Assembly (NCBI RefSeq): GCF_000439435.1
Contig: NC_021846.1
Coordinates: forward strand, 372,001-436,000
From: Spiroplasma taiwanense CT-1
GTDB lineage: Bacteria; Bacillota_I; Bacilli_A; Mycoplasmatales; Mycoplasmataceae
DNA: 64,000 nucleotides
Reading direction: 5' to 3'
A program made the translations under genes and the position numbers. Positions 20,510-29,960 of this stretch are shown piece after piece; within the stretch, counting starts at the first letter, position 1, and each line of letters opens with the position of its first letter. The notes below the pieces were generated by a model. It had not been told where the DNA came from. It saw only the letters and a list, made by a program, of their open reading frames with translations, and did not search any database.

Positions 20510-22165
20510 ATGGAATTTGATCTACAAAAACCTGTAAATGAGATCAAAAATGAAATTGAAAAATTAAGAAAAAAAGACTTTCATAATAGTGATTTTCTTT
20601 TATTCAAAAAAAATCATGAATATGCTGCAGAACAATTAGATGATAAAATAAATAATTTTTATAGTGCATCAAATTTGTCAATAATTAAGCAAGTTAAAAT
20701 TCCTGAACCAATTAGAAAAGAAATTGTTTATTATAATTATATTTCAGAAAAATTTGATGAAGTTTCATTTTCTCAAAATTTAAATTTAATTCAATCAAAA
20801 CTTATTGAGTTTGATTCACCATTTTCAACATATATTGACACAATGAAATGGAAAATTGATAATGGTTATTTTGAGTTAAAAGGTAGAGAATGGTATACAG
20901 AATTTTTTAGAACTTGAACATTTATGTTAACAAAAAGAATAGTTGATTTTAGAATGAAAGCAGTAGAAGATTTGAGATATAACTATTTGGTTGAAATTTA
21001 TTCTATAATAAAAAATTATGGTAAATATGCAAAAATATATAAAACAATTTATGATGTTTTTGGTAAAATTGCAAATGTTGAAGATGAACTTAAAAATCAA
21101 AATATTGAATCAATTGCAAGATTTGCAGAATTTCTATATAAAGATCCCTCAATTTTAAGAATTGCAGAGTTGCTTGGTAGATTAAATGGTGAAGATGATT
21201 TAATGGAAGTTAATATTACAGAACAAATTGTTACTTACCCAACTGAAGTAAAATTACCATATAACCCAGAAGAAATTGTTGGTTTAACTGTATCTAAAGA
21301 TTTAGAAAGATTATTACTAATGGAATTTGCAAATCTATTTGATGAAGAATTGGAAGTAATTTTTTATAAAAAATATATTGAATCTCAACTACAAACATTT
21401 TTATTTGAATCAAATGAACAAATAATTGAACATGAAATTGAAGAAGTTGAATATGAAGCACCAATACCACTTGAACAAGGAAAATTTATAATTTGCATTG
21501 ACACTTCAACTTCAATGGAAGGTGCTGGAGAATATATTGCAAAAGCGCTTTCAATTGCTGTTGCAAAAGTAGCTTTAAAAGAAGAACGTGACTTAGTTTT
21601 TATTAATTTTGCAAACGAACATGTTGATGAATTTATAATTAATGCAAGAACTGTTAATGTCCAAAAAATGTTAGATTTTCTTGCAAAATCATTTTATGGT
21701 AAAACAAATGCAAGACCTGCTTTTCAAAAGGTAATTGAAAAAATGCATTCACAGGATTTTAAAAGAGCTGATTTATTAATGATTTCTGATTTTATGATGG
21801 ACTCAGTTTCAAATTCAATTAGAGTAAAAATTGCTGATTTAAAAGATAATTATAATAGATTTCATTCACTTGTTATTGGAACAATGCCAAATGTTGAAAC
21901 ACAAGATATTTTTGATAATGTCATGTATTATGATCCAAACGATCCATATGCAACAACTCAAATTGTTAAATCTCTTAATGAAACATTAAGAGATTTAAGA
22001 GAGTTAAAAGAAGAAGAACTTGCTTATAGAGATGAACAATTGGCAGAAATTAATACAATTAGAGATAAAAAAAGAATGCGTGAAGTACACAAAGATGATC
22101 CAAAATCAAAAAAACTTGAAAAGAAAAAACAACAATTAAGGAAATTGGAAAAACAAAACCAATAA
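20510..22165 (+). CDS. VWA-domain partner of MoxR ATPase (ViaA-like)
   Basis: This 551-residue protein has a helical N-terminal region and a C-terminal von Willebrand A domain (about 320-490). The metal-ion site is intact: IDTSTSMEG (DxSxS, about residue 330), a Thr in YGKTNARPAF and the Asp in MISDFMMDS. A charged coiled coil of about 50 residues ends the chain. It lies 23 bases after the MoxR gene with a GGGAG site, so they form one unit. By analogy with ViaA it recruits or stimulates the ATPase. Confidence 0.88.
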
Positions 22166-22182
22166 AAATAGATGAGGTAAGC

Positions 22183-22545
22183 ATGATAGTAAATGAAAAA
22201 TCAAATTTATTAATAGTATATTTTGAAACAGGTGAAGAGGTTATTAATCAAATTAGTAATATCATACGTGAATATAAATTAATTGATGCAAAAATTTCAG
22301 GTTATGGTTATTTGGAAAGAATTGAATATGGGGTTTTATCTCAAATTGATCCATTTTTTTTATCAAAGCATCTTCAAGAAGGTTTAATTACAGTTACAGA
22401 TTTTTTAGGAATGATTGAAAATAGAGAATTTAATATTATGGTAAGCAGTGTGGACTCAAATTTTCTAAGACATCAAGGTAAATTAATTAGTGGTATTGTA
22501 ATTAATTCTTTTACTTTAATTTTAGAAATTCTAACAACAGAATAA
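22183..22545 (+). CDS. PPC/DUF296-domain-like protein
   Basis: This 120-residue protein seems to be a stand-alone PPC (DUF296) domain: an N-terminal strand NLLIVYFETGEEV, a helix, a GYGYLERIEYGVL segment and a C-terminal ending SFTLILEI typical of the fold. Such domains form trimers, and in other bacteria their function is poorly known. It is the third gene of the MoxR-VWA unit, 17 bases after the second, which suggests a linked role. The family call is moderate. Confidence 0.55.
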   Translation: MIVNEKSNLLIVYFETGEEVINQISNIIREYKLIDAKISGYGYLERIEYGVLSQIDPFFLSKHLQEGLITVTDFLGMIENREFNIMVSSVDSNFLRHQGKLISGIVINSFTLILEILTTE

Positions 22546-22580
22546 AAAGTAGTTTATATTTTATATACAAACTGCTTTTA
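22545..22580. terminator. Bidirectional terminator
   Basis: AAAAGTAGTTT pairs with AAACTGCTTTT (one G-T pair) between convergent units. It ends in T on both strands. Confidence 0.75.
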
Positions 22581-22890
22581 TTATTTTTCTAGAAGTTTAT
22601 TAATTCGACTAATAAAACTTTCTCAAATAGATATCATTCTTGTAAGTTCTCTTTTTCCTAAAAGTGTTATTTTATAATATTTTCTTGCTGGTCCTTGTTC
22701 AGAGTTAATTAAATAATAATCACAAAATTTATTATTTAATTAACTTTTTGAAAATTGCATAAGCTGTTGACTCATTGATTTGAACAAATTCGCTAATTGC
22801 TTTATTTAATTCATATGTATAATAATCTTTTTTATTTAAAAAATATAATACTATCATTTCTAAAATCCCTTTTTTTAACTGAATATCCAA
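22581..22890 (-). pseudogene. PadR-family regulator, frameshifted
   Basis: Reading from a TTG at 22890, the product begins DIQLKKGILEMIVLYFL and continues through NESTAYAIFKKLI, a PadR winged-helix domain. It meets TAA at 22732-22734. The rest of the domain (KFCDYYLINSEQGPARKYYKITLLGK and a C-terminal helix, described in parts) follows in another frame to 22581. A 1-nt change in the AT-rich run near 22735 would restore about 103 residues, the normal PadR length. It starts right after the preceding gene with no good ribosome-binding site. It would normally repress the HAAS cassette upstream. Confidence 0.7.
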
Positions 22891-22891
22891 A

Positions 22892-23374
22892 TTAATTAAA
22901 ATTGAAACTGAATTGCAATTGTTCAGGTTTTCAATTCATTATTGAGTTATATCATTCTAAATTAGGGATTACTATAGAAATATTTTTTATTTTATTTTCT
23001 TCTTGAGTAACATTAAAAATAATTTTTCCATTAATAATATATTTTTCTTGTAAATTATAATTTCTTTTTATATTAAAATTAAAAGTATTTTGATTTTCAT
23101 CGTTTTGATCAATAAAATCAAAATCTCTTCATTCATTAGAATTTTGCTTAAATCAAGATGTTTGATTTATTTCTTGAAAATAGTGCATTAATTTTTCTTT
23201 GTTAATTTTATTTTCATCAATAAAATTATTATCTAAGTTTATTTTTTCAATAAATTCTTCTTGATTATTAAAATTTATTAATTCTTGAGATTTTTTGTAT
23301 CTATTATGAACTATATAATCAATGTATCCATTTTTATATGCAAACCCCATTGTAAACTCTAAAATAATTGCCAT
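22892..23374 (-). CDS. Unknown protein linked to HAAS/PadR cassette
   Basis: This reading frame of 160 residues starts 26 bases after the HAAS gene and ends 2 bases before padR. It has a short hydrophobic start and then a charged, Asn-rich region with a C-terminal beta-rich part (NLQEKYIINGKIIFNVTQEE). No clear ribosome-binding site precedes the ATG at 23374, and the frame stays open for only a few codons upstream. It may be a genuine small protein or a trimmed remnant. Four TGA codons read as Trp. I do not recognise it. Confidence 0.45.
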
Positions 23375-23400
23375 AACAACTTCTGAAACAATTATTTAAA

Positions 23401-24024
23401 TTATTCAAATTTTATAGAAAATTGTTTTTGGTTTTTTCTAATTTTAAAAAAATTTGATAATTTTAAACTTGATTTATATAAAATAGTTGTTAAGAAAAAA
23501 ACTAATACAGTTGCAAAAGGAACAATTGCAATTAGAAGTAATGAGATACTGGTTCCAAAATATGGGTCGTAGTTTATATAAGACATTGCTACTGCAACTA
23601 TTAATGAAATTGGTGTAATAATTGCAGTTATTGCAAATGCAATTGTTAGTGTTCAGCTAACTAAACTAATCATAAAACTCAAGATTGCTGCAAAAATTTT
23701 TGAAAAACTTCATCTAGACTTTTCTTGATTATTTTCATTATCAGTTATTTCTACTTTCATAATATTTTTCTTAATTTTTTCCTTTCTTTTTGAAGAATCT
23801 TCTATATTGAATTCTTCATAAATTTCTTTAACAATTATTGGAATTGGTCTTAAATTAATTAAAATTGATTCTGGACTTTTTCCTTCACTTACTTCTTCAC
23901 TAAATTGTTCTGTATAACTTAGTAAAATATCATCTCTATCTTCAATCTCTAATTTAGATAAACCATTTTTTAAAAAAAGTATTCACTTTTTAATTTTTTT
24001 TGGCAATAAAATTTTTTCTGTCAT
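23401..24024 (-). CDS. HAAS/DUF1700-family membrane protein
   Basis: This 207-residue protein begins with a helical domain of about 80 residues (KKWILFLKNGLSKLEIEDRDDI and SYTEQFSEEVSEGKSPESIL, seen in parts), the HAAS (DUF1700) signature usually genetically linked to PadR. Two strong membrane segments follow (about 118-145 and 155-185), with a basic tail. A TAGGAG site precedes the ATG at 24024. Together with padR downstream it forms a PadR-HAAS cassette, thought to control membrane or stress functions. Three TGA codons read as Trp. Confidence 0.7.
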
Positions 24025-24183
24025 ATTAATTTTCTCCTAGATTTAAACTAAACAAAGTATTCTATAATAACAAGTAGTAAAATAAAGTTAAAAATAATTT
24101 ATAAAATTTAAAAGAAAATATTTTCAATTAAAAATTTTCTTATTTTTTGACTTAAAAAAATAGTGTTTTGTATAGTTTTTTAG

Positions 24184-24189
24184 TATAAT
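24184..24189 (+). promoter_or_regulatory. -10 box of the nucleosidase-like gene
   Basis: A perfect TATAAT lies 73 bases before the start codon. The leader holds a small hairpin (TATGC/GCATA near 24207-24223). Confidence 0.45.
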
Positions 24190-24262
24190 TAAAATAATCT
24201 TTATCTATGCTAATAAAGCATAAATTGAGGTAGAAAAGAAAATATAAGAGGTGACCTAAAAA

Positions 24263-25804
24263 ATGATTGGTATTATTTCAACAGCTTATTTTACAGTTAG
24301 AGATCGTGAAGGAATTAAAACTGTAAGAAAATATTGATGAAGAAATATGGTAATTCAACATGTTAAGTACAGAGGAAAATTTTTTGTAATTGCAACTATT
24401 GGATATGGTAAAGCGAATGCAGCCATGGCAATTACTTACTTAATGGAAGAATACCCAACTTTAGAAACAGTTCTAAACGTTGACTTAGCTTTATCAACAA
24501 ATGATAAATTCGACACAACAGATACAGTTATGGCTACAAAATTTATATACAGAGATGCAGACCTAACAGTATTTAAAGATATTAAATATGGACAAATCGT
24601 TCATGAACCAGAAGCATTTGCTTTTAATACAGAACTTGAAACACAAGTTAAAAACTTTAAATTAGGAGTTTCAGATGGAATTATTGGTACAGCTGATATG
24701 TTAATTTACAACTCAAAACAATTTAAAGAAATGGTTGATAAATATGGACAAACAATTGATGTTATTGATTCAGAAGCTGGAGCACTAGCTCAAGTTGCTA
24801 AAAAATCAAGTGTTAACTTTGTAGCAATGAAAATTATGTATAATAATGCATTATCTCCATGAGATAATGATCCGTTACATAAATTTAAAATTTATGAAAC
24901 AACAAATACATTAAAATATTTAGTAGCAAGATTATTTAATCTATTATCATCAAAATTATTTATTGATTTTTCAAAAAGCACTATTGATGAATTAGATGTT
25001 ATTAATGAATTATTTGAAATGGAACATGATGCTTGAACAAAACGTTTCAAAAAAAATGTTTCTTCATTACTTTCAGGATTCGGACCTTCATTGATGTTGG
25101 TTGATAGTAAAGCAGCAACTCCAGAAGCAGTTGATATTGTTGAAGTTATGAAAACAAAAATTGAAGATGAAGGACCAAGTAAAATCATTTTAGGTGAAGA
25201 TGAATGAAAAAATGCACCAAAAAAATGATTACGTAAATTAATGTTCTTACAAAATGTTCATGTAAATGATGATGAACTGTTATGAAATAAATCAGCAAAA
25301 TATGATACTAGATCACATAAAATTAATTCAATTGAAGATGTTGCAAAAGCAATTTCAAAAGCAATTTCAGATCGCTCACAAGATAAATCATCATATACTT
25401 ATGATGGTGCAACAGTTGCTAAAAAACACTTATTAGTAACAGTTGATGCTGCAATTTCATTCTATATTACAAATAATTCAACACATGAATTTGTAGAAGA
25501 ACCAAAATATGGTTCAAAATTAGTTGCAAATGAATTTACAAAATTCTTAAATGAACAATTAGCAGAGGTTGATTCACCATTTGAAAAAATAATAGTGTAT
25601 ATTAAAATTCCTGCAATTGGAGCTTCAAAATTACCTGTATTTATTCAAACAAAATCAAAAGCAAATACTCCAATTGTTTTTGGTGGATATTCAGCAAAAG
25701 AACAAAAAACTTATACAGTTGTAGATATTACAAGAAATGATTATGACCCATTAAAAGTTGGTTCATTCAAAGTAACTATTCGTTTGAAAAATGAATTAAA
25801 ATAG
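24263..25804 (+). CDS. MTA/SAH-nucleosidase-like protein with long C-terminal extension
   Basis: This 513-residue protein is a fusion. Residues about 1-225 resemble the MTA/SAH nucleosidase fold: IGIIST at the start, GYGKANAAMAITYL near 49, and IDSEAGALAQVA with FVAMKI near 172-192. The region equivalent to the catalytic Asp of (RAI)SD reads KIMYNN, so the general acid seems replaced by Asn. The Glu near residue 12 of true enzymes is also not seen. The last 285 residues have no domain that I recognise. It may have lost hydrolase activity and serve another role. Eight or more TGA codons read as Trp. It is monocistronic, with its own promoter and terminator. Confidence 0.6.
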
Positions 25805-25819
25805 TAAAACAAATAAATG

Positions 25820-25857
25820 AAAATCACGTTGATCAATATTTCAAGGTGATTTTTTTA
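25820..25857 (+). terminator. Terminator of the nucleosidase-like gene
   Basis: AAAATCACGTTGA and TCAAGGTGATTTT pair with one mismatch and end in seven T. Confidence 0.8.
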
Positions 25858-25859
25858 TT

Positions 25860-25903
25860 AATGATTTTATAATATAAAAATCATTTTATATTATAAAATC
25901 ATT
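25860..25903. repeat. 19-bp perfect inverted repeat
   Basis: Positions 25860-25878 pair perfectly with 25885-25903 around a 6-base loop. The arms are wholly AT except for one G or C near each outer end. It lies between two genes and could be a second terminator or a cruciform. Confidence 0.85.
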
Positions 25904-25935
25904 TTTATATTCCTTAATTTAAAATTAATTTATAG

Positions 25936-25957
25936 TTGTCTAAAATATTTTAGACAA
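25936..25957. promoter_or_regulatory. 22-bp perfect palindrome before the GDSL lipoprotein gene
   Basis: The arm TTGTCTAAAAT is followed at once by its exact reverse complement and then a T-run, ending 12 bases before the AAGGAG site. It could be an operator, a 5' hairpin or an attenuating terminator. Confidence 0.7.
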
Positions 25958-25980
25958 TTTTTAAAATATAAGGAGTTAAA

Positions 25981-27324
25981 ATGAAAAGAATACTATCGTT
26001 TTTAATGTCAAGTACATTAGTAATTACTTCAACAAGTCAAATAATTGCCTGTACAAATCCATTAAACTCAGAAAATTCAAAAAGTAATATAGATTATTTA
26101 AACATAGGAAAAGATATAGATACGAAATATGCATATAATGATGGAGTTAATTCAGAAGAACATGAAGGTTTTACAAATTATTATATAATTGGTGATAGTT
26201 TAAGTGACATGGATGGTTTAACTACATTTTTTAGTGATTATCTTGGAGAAACAGGAAAAACTAAGCAATCTTCAAATAAAATTAAAGAATTTAATTTAAA
26301 ATTTAAAGGTGGTTATGGATTTGATGAAAATGAAAAAAGAAGAAATCCATTTACAAATGGTGAACCAGCAGGTTATGTAATTGCTAAGGAATTACATTTT
26401 GATAATCTAGAAGCAAGTAATTATTATAAAAAAATAGATTTAGATATAAAAACTGATTATGGAAATAATTATGCAGTTGGAGGAGCAACGGCTGCAAAAT
26501 TTGATTCACCAACTTCAAAACTTTTATTTAATAATTTTATAATTGTTGAACAAACAAAGGCACTAATTGAACAACACAAAATTGGTGCAAATGATTTTAC
26601 ATTATTTCAAATCGGTCCAAATGATTTATTTGCAATAAATGAAATGACAGATGATAAAGATATCGATAAGTCAATTCAAGATGTTATGGATGCAATTACA
26701 TATTCATTTTTTAGCTTATTAAATAATGGAGTAAAAAATGTTTTATTTATGACACCCCCAACACTAGATACAATTCCTCTTTACAACTCATATTCTGAAG
26801 AGCAAATAAATAAAATAAAAGAAATTGGAGAAAAATTTAATACAAATTTAATAAAAGTTATTAATCTTGTTATGAAATTCTATCCAGAAAATGTTCAATA
26901 TTATGATTTATATAAAGATTTTGAAAATGTAAAAAGAGAGTATAAAGATTCAGATTTAAATACTTCTGAAAATAGTAATAAATTAATTTTGGATAAAGGA
27001 TATTCAAAGGAAAAACAGCTATTACTAACAACACCAGATAAAAAACAAAATGGACAAGATTATAAATTTGAAATTAATTCATTTGATGTTAATGACTTAA
27101 CTGAATTTTTACAAGAAGTTTCTAAAATTTCAGAAGAATTAAAAGGTAAATCAATTGATATTAATGGAACAATGACAATGGCGTATAATTCTGAAAACGG
27201 AGACGAAAATATAGAAAATTACTTTTTTGTAGATGATGTTCATCCTTCAAAAGGTGTTCATAAATATGTTGCAATGAAAAAAATTTTGCCAATTATTAAA
27301 GATAAGTTTATAAAAAAATCTTAG
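25981..27324 (+). CDS. GDSL/SGNH-family lipase or esterase lipoprotein
   Basis: This 447-residue surface lipoprotein has a signal peptide of about 23 residues ending in the lipobox-like IIAC. The mature part carries SGNH hydrolase blocks in order: GDSLSD (about 71, nucleophile Ser), YGNNYAVGGATA (block II Gly), QIGPNDLF (block III Asn) and DDVHPS near the C-terminus (catalytic Asp and His). It probably hydrolyses host or membrane lipids outside the cell. No TGA codon is used. It has its own leader with two palindromes and looks monocistronic. Confidence 0.88.
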   Translation: MKRILSFLMSSTLVITSTSQIIACTNPLNSENSKSNIDYLNIGKDIDTKYAYNDGVNSEEHEGFTNYYIIGDSLSDMDGLTTFFSDYLGETGKTKQSSNKIKEFNLKFKGGYGFDENEKRRNPFTNGEPAGYVIAKELHFDNLEASNYYKKIDLDIKTDYGNNYAVGGATAAKFDSPTSKLLFNNFIIVEQTKALIEQHKIGANDFTLFQIGPNDLFAINEMTDDKDIDKSIQDVMDAITYSFFSLLNNGVKNVLFMTPPTLDTIPLYNSYSEEQINKIKEIGEKFNTNLIKVINLVMKFYPENVQYYDLYKDFENVKREYKDSDLNTSENSNKLILDKGYSKEKQLLLTTPDKKQNGQDYKFEINSFDVNDLTEFLQEVSKISEELKGKSIDINGTMTMAYNSENGDENIENYFFVDDVHPSKGVHKYVAMKKILPIIKDKFIKKS

Positions 27325-27407
27325 TCAATCATTTTATAATATCAATTAGTATTTTAATGATTTTTTAAGGAAATTATTTTATACTATTTATATATAGAGG
27401 TGATTCT

Positions 27408-27845
27408 ATGACCAAGAGAAAACTTACCAGAGATGAAATTGAAAAAAGTATAGAACTTGCTTTTCAAGAATTACTAGAACTATCAACAATGGATTTAGAA
27501 AATAATTCATTTCAATTAGAAGAAGATAAACAGAAATTCAAAAAAAATATTAAAGAAAACCCAATTAAAAGTAATTCAATTGAAAAAGTAAATTCAATTC
27601 AAAAAAATTCTAAACAAACTGATTTAAAAGCAATTATAAGTTTGGCAAAACAAAAGGGTAAAGAAATAAATACTGGTAAATGAAAAGATTATGATTCAAG
27701 TAGAGAAGATGAAGTTCTTTTAAAAGCAAAAAAAGAAGGTAAATCAGCATATGATTCAGATGTTTTGAGAGAATTAATCCTGGAAAGACAAAAACAAAAA
27801 AGAAAAACAAATGATGTTAATGAAATTATTTATAAAAAAAAGTAG
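27408..27845 (+). CDS. Charged unknown protein
   Basis: This 145-residue, highly charged protein has no membrane segment. The N-terminal helix (RDEIEKSIELAFQELLELS) is followed by an Asn/Lys-rich linker and a basic C-terminus (LRELILERQKQKRK). I do not recognise the family. A GAGGTGAT site precedes the ATG, and a strong hairpin terminator follows. One TGA codon reads as Trp. Confidence 0.6.
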
Positions 27846-27860
27846 TATTTTTTAAGATTT

Positions 27861-27893
27861 AAGATATTTTTTTCAAAAAATATCTTTTTTTTG
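27861..27893 (+). terminator. Terminator of the charged unknown gene
   Basis: AAGATATTTTTT pairs with AAAAAATATCTT around a tiny loop, with T-rich sequence after it. Confidence 0.85.
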
Positions 27894-27942
27894 AATTAAT
27901 TATAATATTATAATTCTATTGATAAAAAAAGAGAGATTTTAA

Positions 27943-29571
27943 ATGGAAACAAAAGATTTGGTTAACAAACAATTAGCAGATGAATTAGAAACTACTTTAG
28001 AAGCTGTTGAAGAATATAATGATGAATTTTATTCATCTGATGAAAAAAAAGCAATTAAGAAAAAAGCAAAAGAACTTTCAAGAAATCATACAGAATATTT
28101 AAATACAATTGAAAATAAATTACTTTCAAAAAGAGAACAAACATTACTAGTTCAAGAATATTTTAAAACTAAATTTCTAAAAGAATTAAGAAATGTCGCA
28201 TTAGCAGCACTTTTTATTACTATCGCTTTTGACTATTTTATTACAACAACTGGAAGATCGGGATTATTTCCTGCAGGTTTGGGGGCACTTGCAAGATTTT
28301 TTGCTATTTTAACTTTTCCTGACGATAGTCAATTGCAAAGTTCTTTTTACTTTATTTATTATTTTGCTTTAAATGTTCCATTAATTATTTTTGGTTACAT
28401 AAAACTGGGTAAAAAATTTACTTTTATTACTTTATTATTTATTATTCTTCAAATTGGTTTTGACCAAATTATTCAAAATCTACCAGTAATAAATCCAACT
28501 GATTTTCATATAATTATTAACTATAAACTTCTTCAACAAATGCCTAATTCTTGAAATATATCTATTTGATTATTTATTTTTGGTTCACTTGGTGGATTGC
28601 TTTTAGGTTCTTCATATTCATTAGTTTATAAAATTGGTTCATCAACAGGTGGACTTGATTTTATGACAATCTACTATTCAAAAATAAAAAATAAACCAAT
28701 TGGTTCAATTAATAGAAATGTAAATTTAATAATTTTGGCAACAGTTATAACTTTAAATACAATAATTTTACCTGCAGGACTAATTAACAGTGATATAAAG
28801 ATAAATGTTCTAAATAATCTAGGAGTAGATAATGCATATAAACACTTTTTAAGTGATGGTAAATCAATTGTACAATCAATGTGAGATTTTGCAGCTAATG
28901 ATGCAAAATATGATGGAAATTGAGCTTTGTGATTTAAAGATCAAACAGATTGAAATAATTTATCAAAAGAACAATATGAATTTTTAGTTCAATTTGTATC
29001 TCAAAGAGGATATGGGGATGATTTAAGTTTAAATATTATTGTTAAAATGAAATTTATGTTTTTATTTGGACCTTCATTATTTGCCTCAATTGTTCTTGTA
29101 CTTTGTTCTTCTGTTGCAACAAACTTTTTCTACCCAAAATATAAAGTTAGAACTTACTTAATTACAACAAATCATCCAAAAGAAGTTAATTCTCTTTTAT
29201 TAGAAAATGGTTTTCAAAATGATATTTTAACTTGAGATGGAACAAATAGAGTAAATGGCAACTATTTACATAGAAGTCTTATAATGGTTGCAATGTCTGT
29301 AATGGATTGAGATAAATTAGAGAAGCAACTATTTTTAGCAGATCCTCAAGCCAAAATAAATATAATAAAAACAAAAAGTGTAAAAGGTTTATTTAATTAT
29401 GAAATTAAAAAGAATGATGATAGAGATATAATTCATGACAAAATTTCATCTGATGAAATGGAACTTGAGAAAATAAGACAAATTGCTATTGTTAGATTTA
29501 ATAAAGAAAATGAAAAACTAACGAAAAAAATTAAAAGAAAAATAAAAACACCTTCAAAAAGTAATGAATAA
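27943..29571 (+). CDS. YitT-family membrane protein
   Basis: This 542-residue membrane protein has a charged helical start of about 75 residues, then five or six hydrophobic segments of the YitT (DUF161) type, with FPAGLGALARF and SSTGGLDFMTIYYS as family-like loops. The cytosolic C-terminal domain (about 400-480; KVRTYLITTNHPKEVN, then NGFQNDILTWDG) matches DUF2179. A loop of about 70 residues rich in Trp and Asp before the last membrane segment is unusual for the family. Its transport role is unproven. Many TGA codons read as Trp. Confidence 0.8.
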
Positions 29572-29676
29572 TTACTGAAAAATTAGTTAAAAAATAGTTA
29601 TTTTATTGAATTTATAATAAAAAAAGTGTTTTTATTATAATTTTTTGTTTATAATTAATTGAGTAGTGGTGATTTA

Positions 29677-29952
29677 ATGAATAAAAATTCTCTAGAAAAA
29701 ATAATTTATAAAATGCTTGATTTAAAACTTTTAGAAGTTAAAAGAGAAATCAAGAATATCTCCTTTAATGATTTATATGGTTATTTAATGGATGTAATCT
29801 TAAAGAAAAATTCTGTAAAGGATCTCAATGATATATCATTTTATATAATGAATATAAAAATAAATAAATTATTTGAATATATGAATTTAGTAGAAATTAC
29901 CCAAAAAAATGACACAGTGATAAATGATTTAAAAAGTATCTTAGAAGGATAA
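29677..29952 (+). CDS. Small helical protein upstream of secDF
   Basis: This 91-residue protein is predicted to be helical and has no membrane segment or recognised domain. The ATG at 29677 is preferred over a TTG at 29659 because GTGGTGAT lies just before it. It ends 8 bases before secDF, so the two are likely co-transcribed. A link to secretion is suggested only by position. Confidence 0.6.
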   Translation: MNKNSLEKIIYKMLDLKLLEVKREIKNISFNDLYGYLMDVILKKNSVKDLNDISFYIMNIKINKLFEYMNLVEITQKNDTVINDLKSILEG

Positions 29953-29960
29953 GTGATTCA

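Noticed and set aside
22732-22734. Programmed frameshift in padR.
   Set aside because: No slippery heptamer with a downstream structure is obvious. Decay or a sequencing error is simpler.
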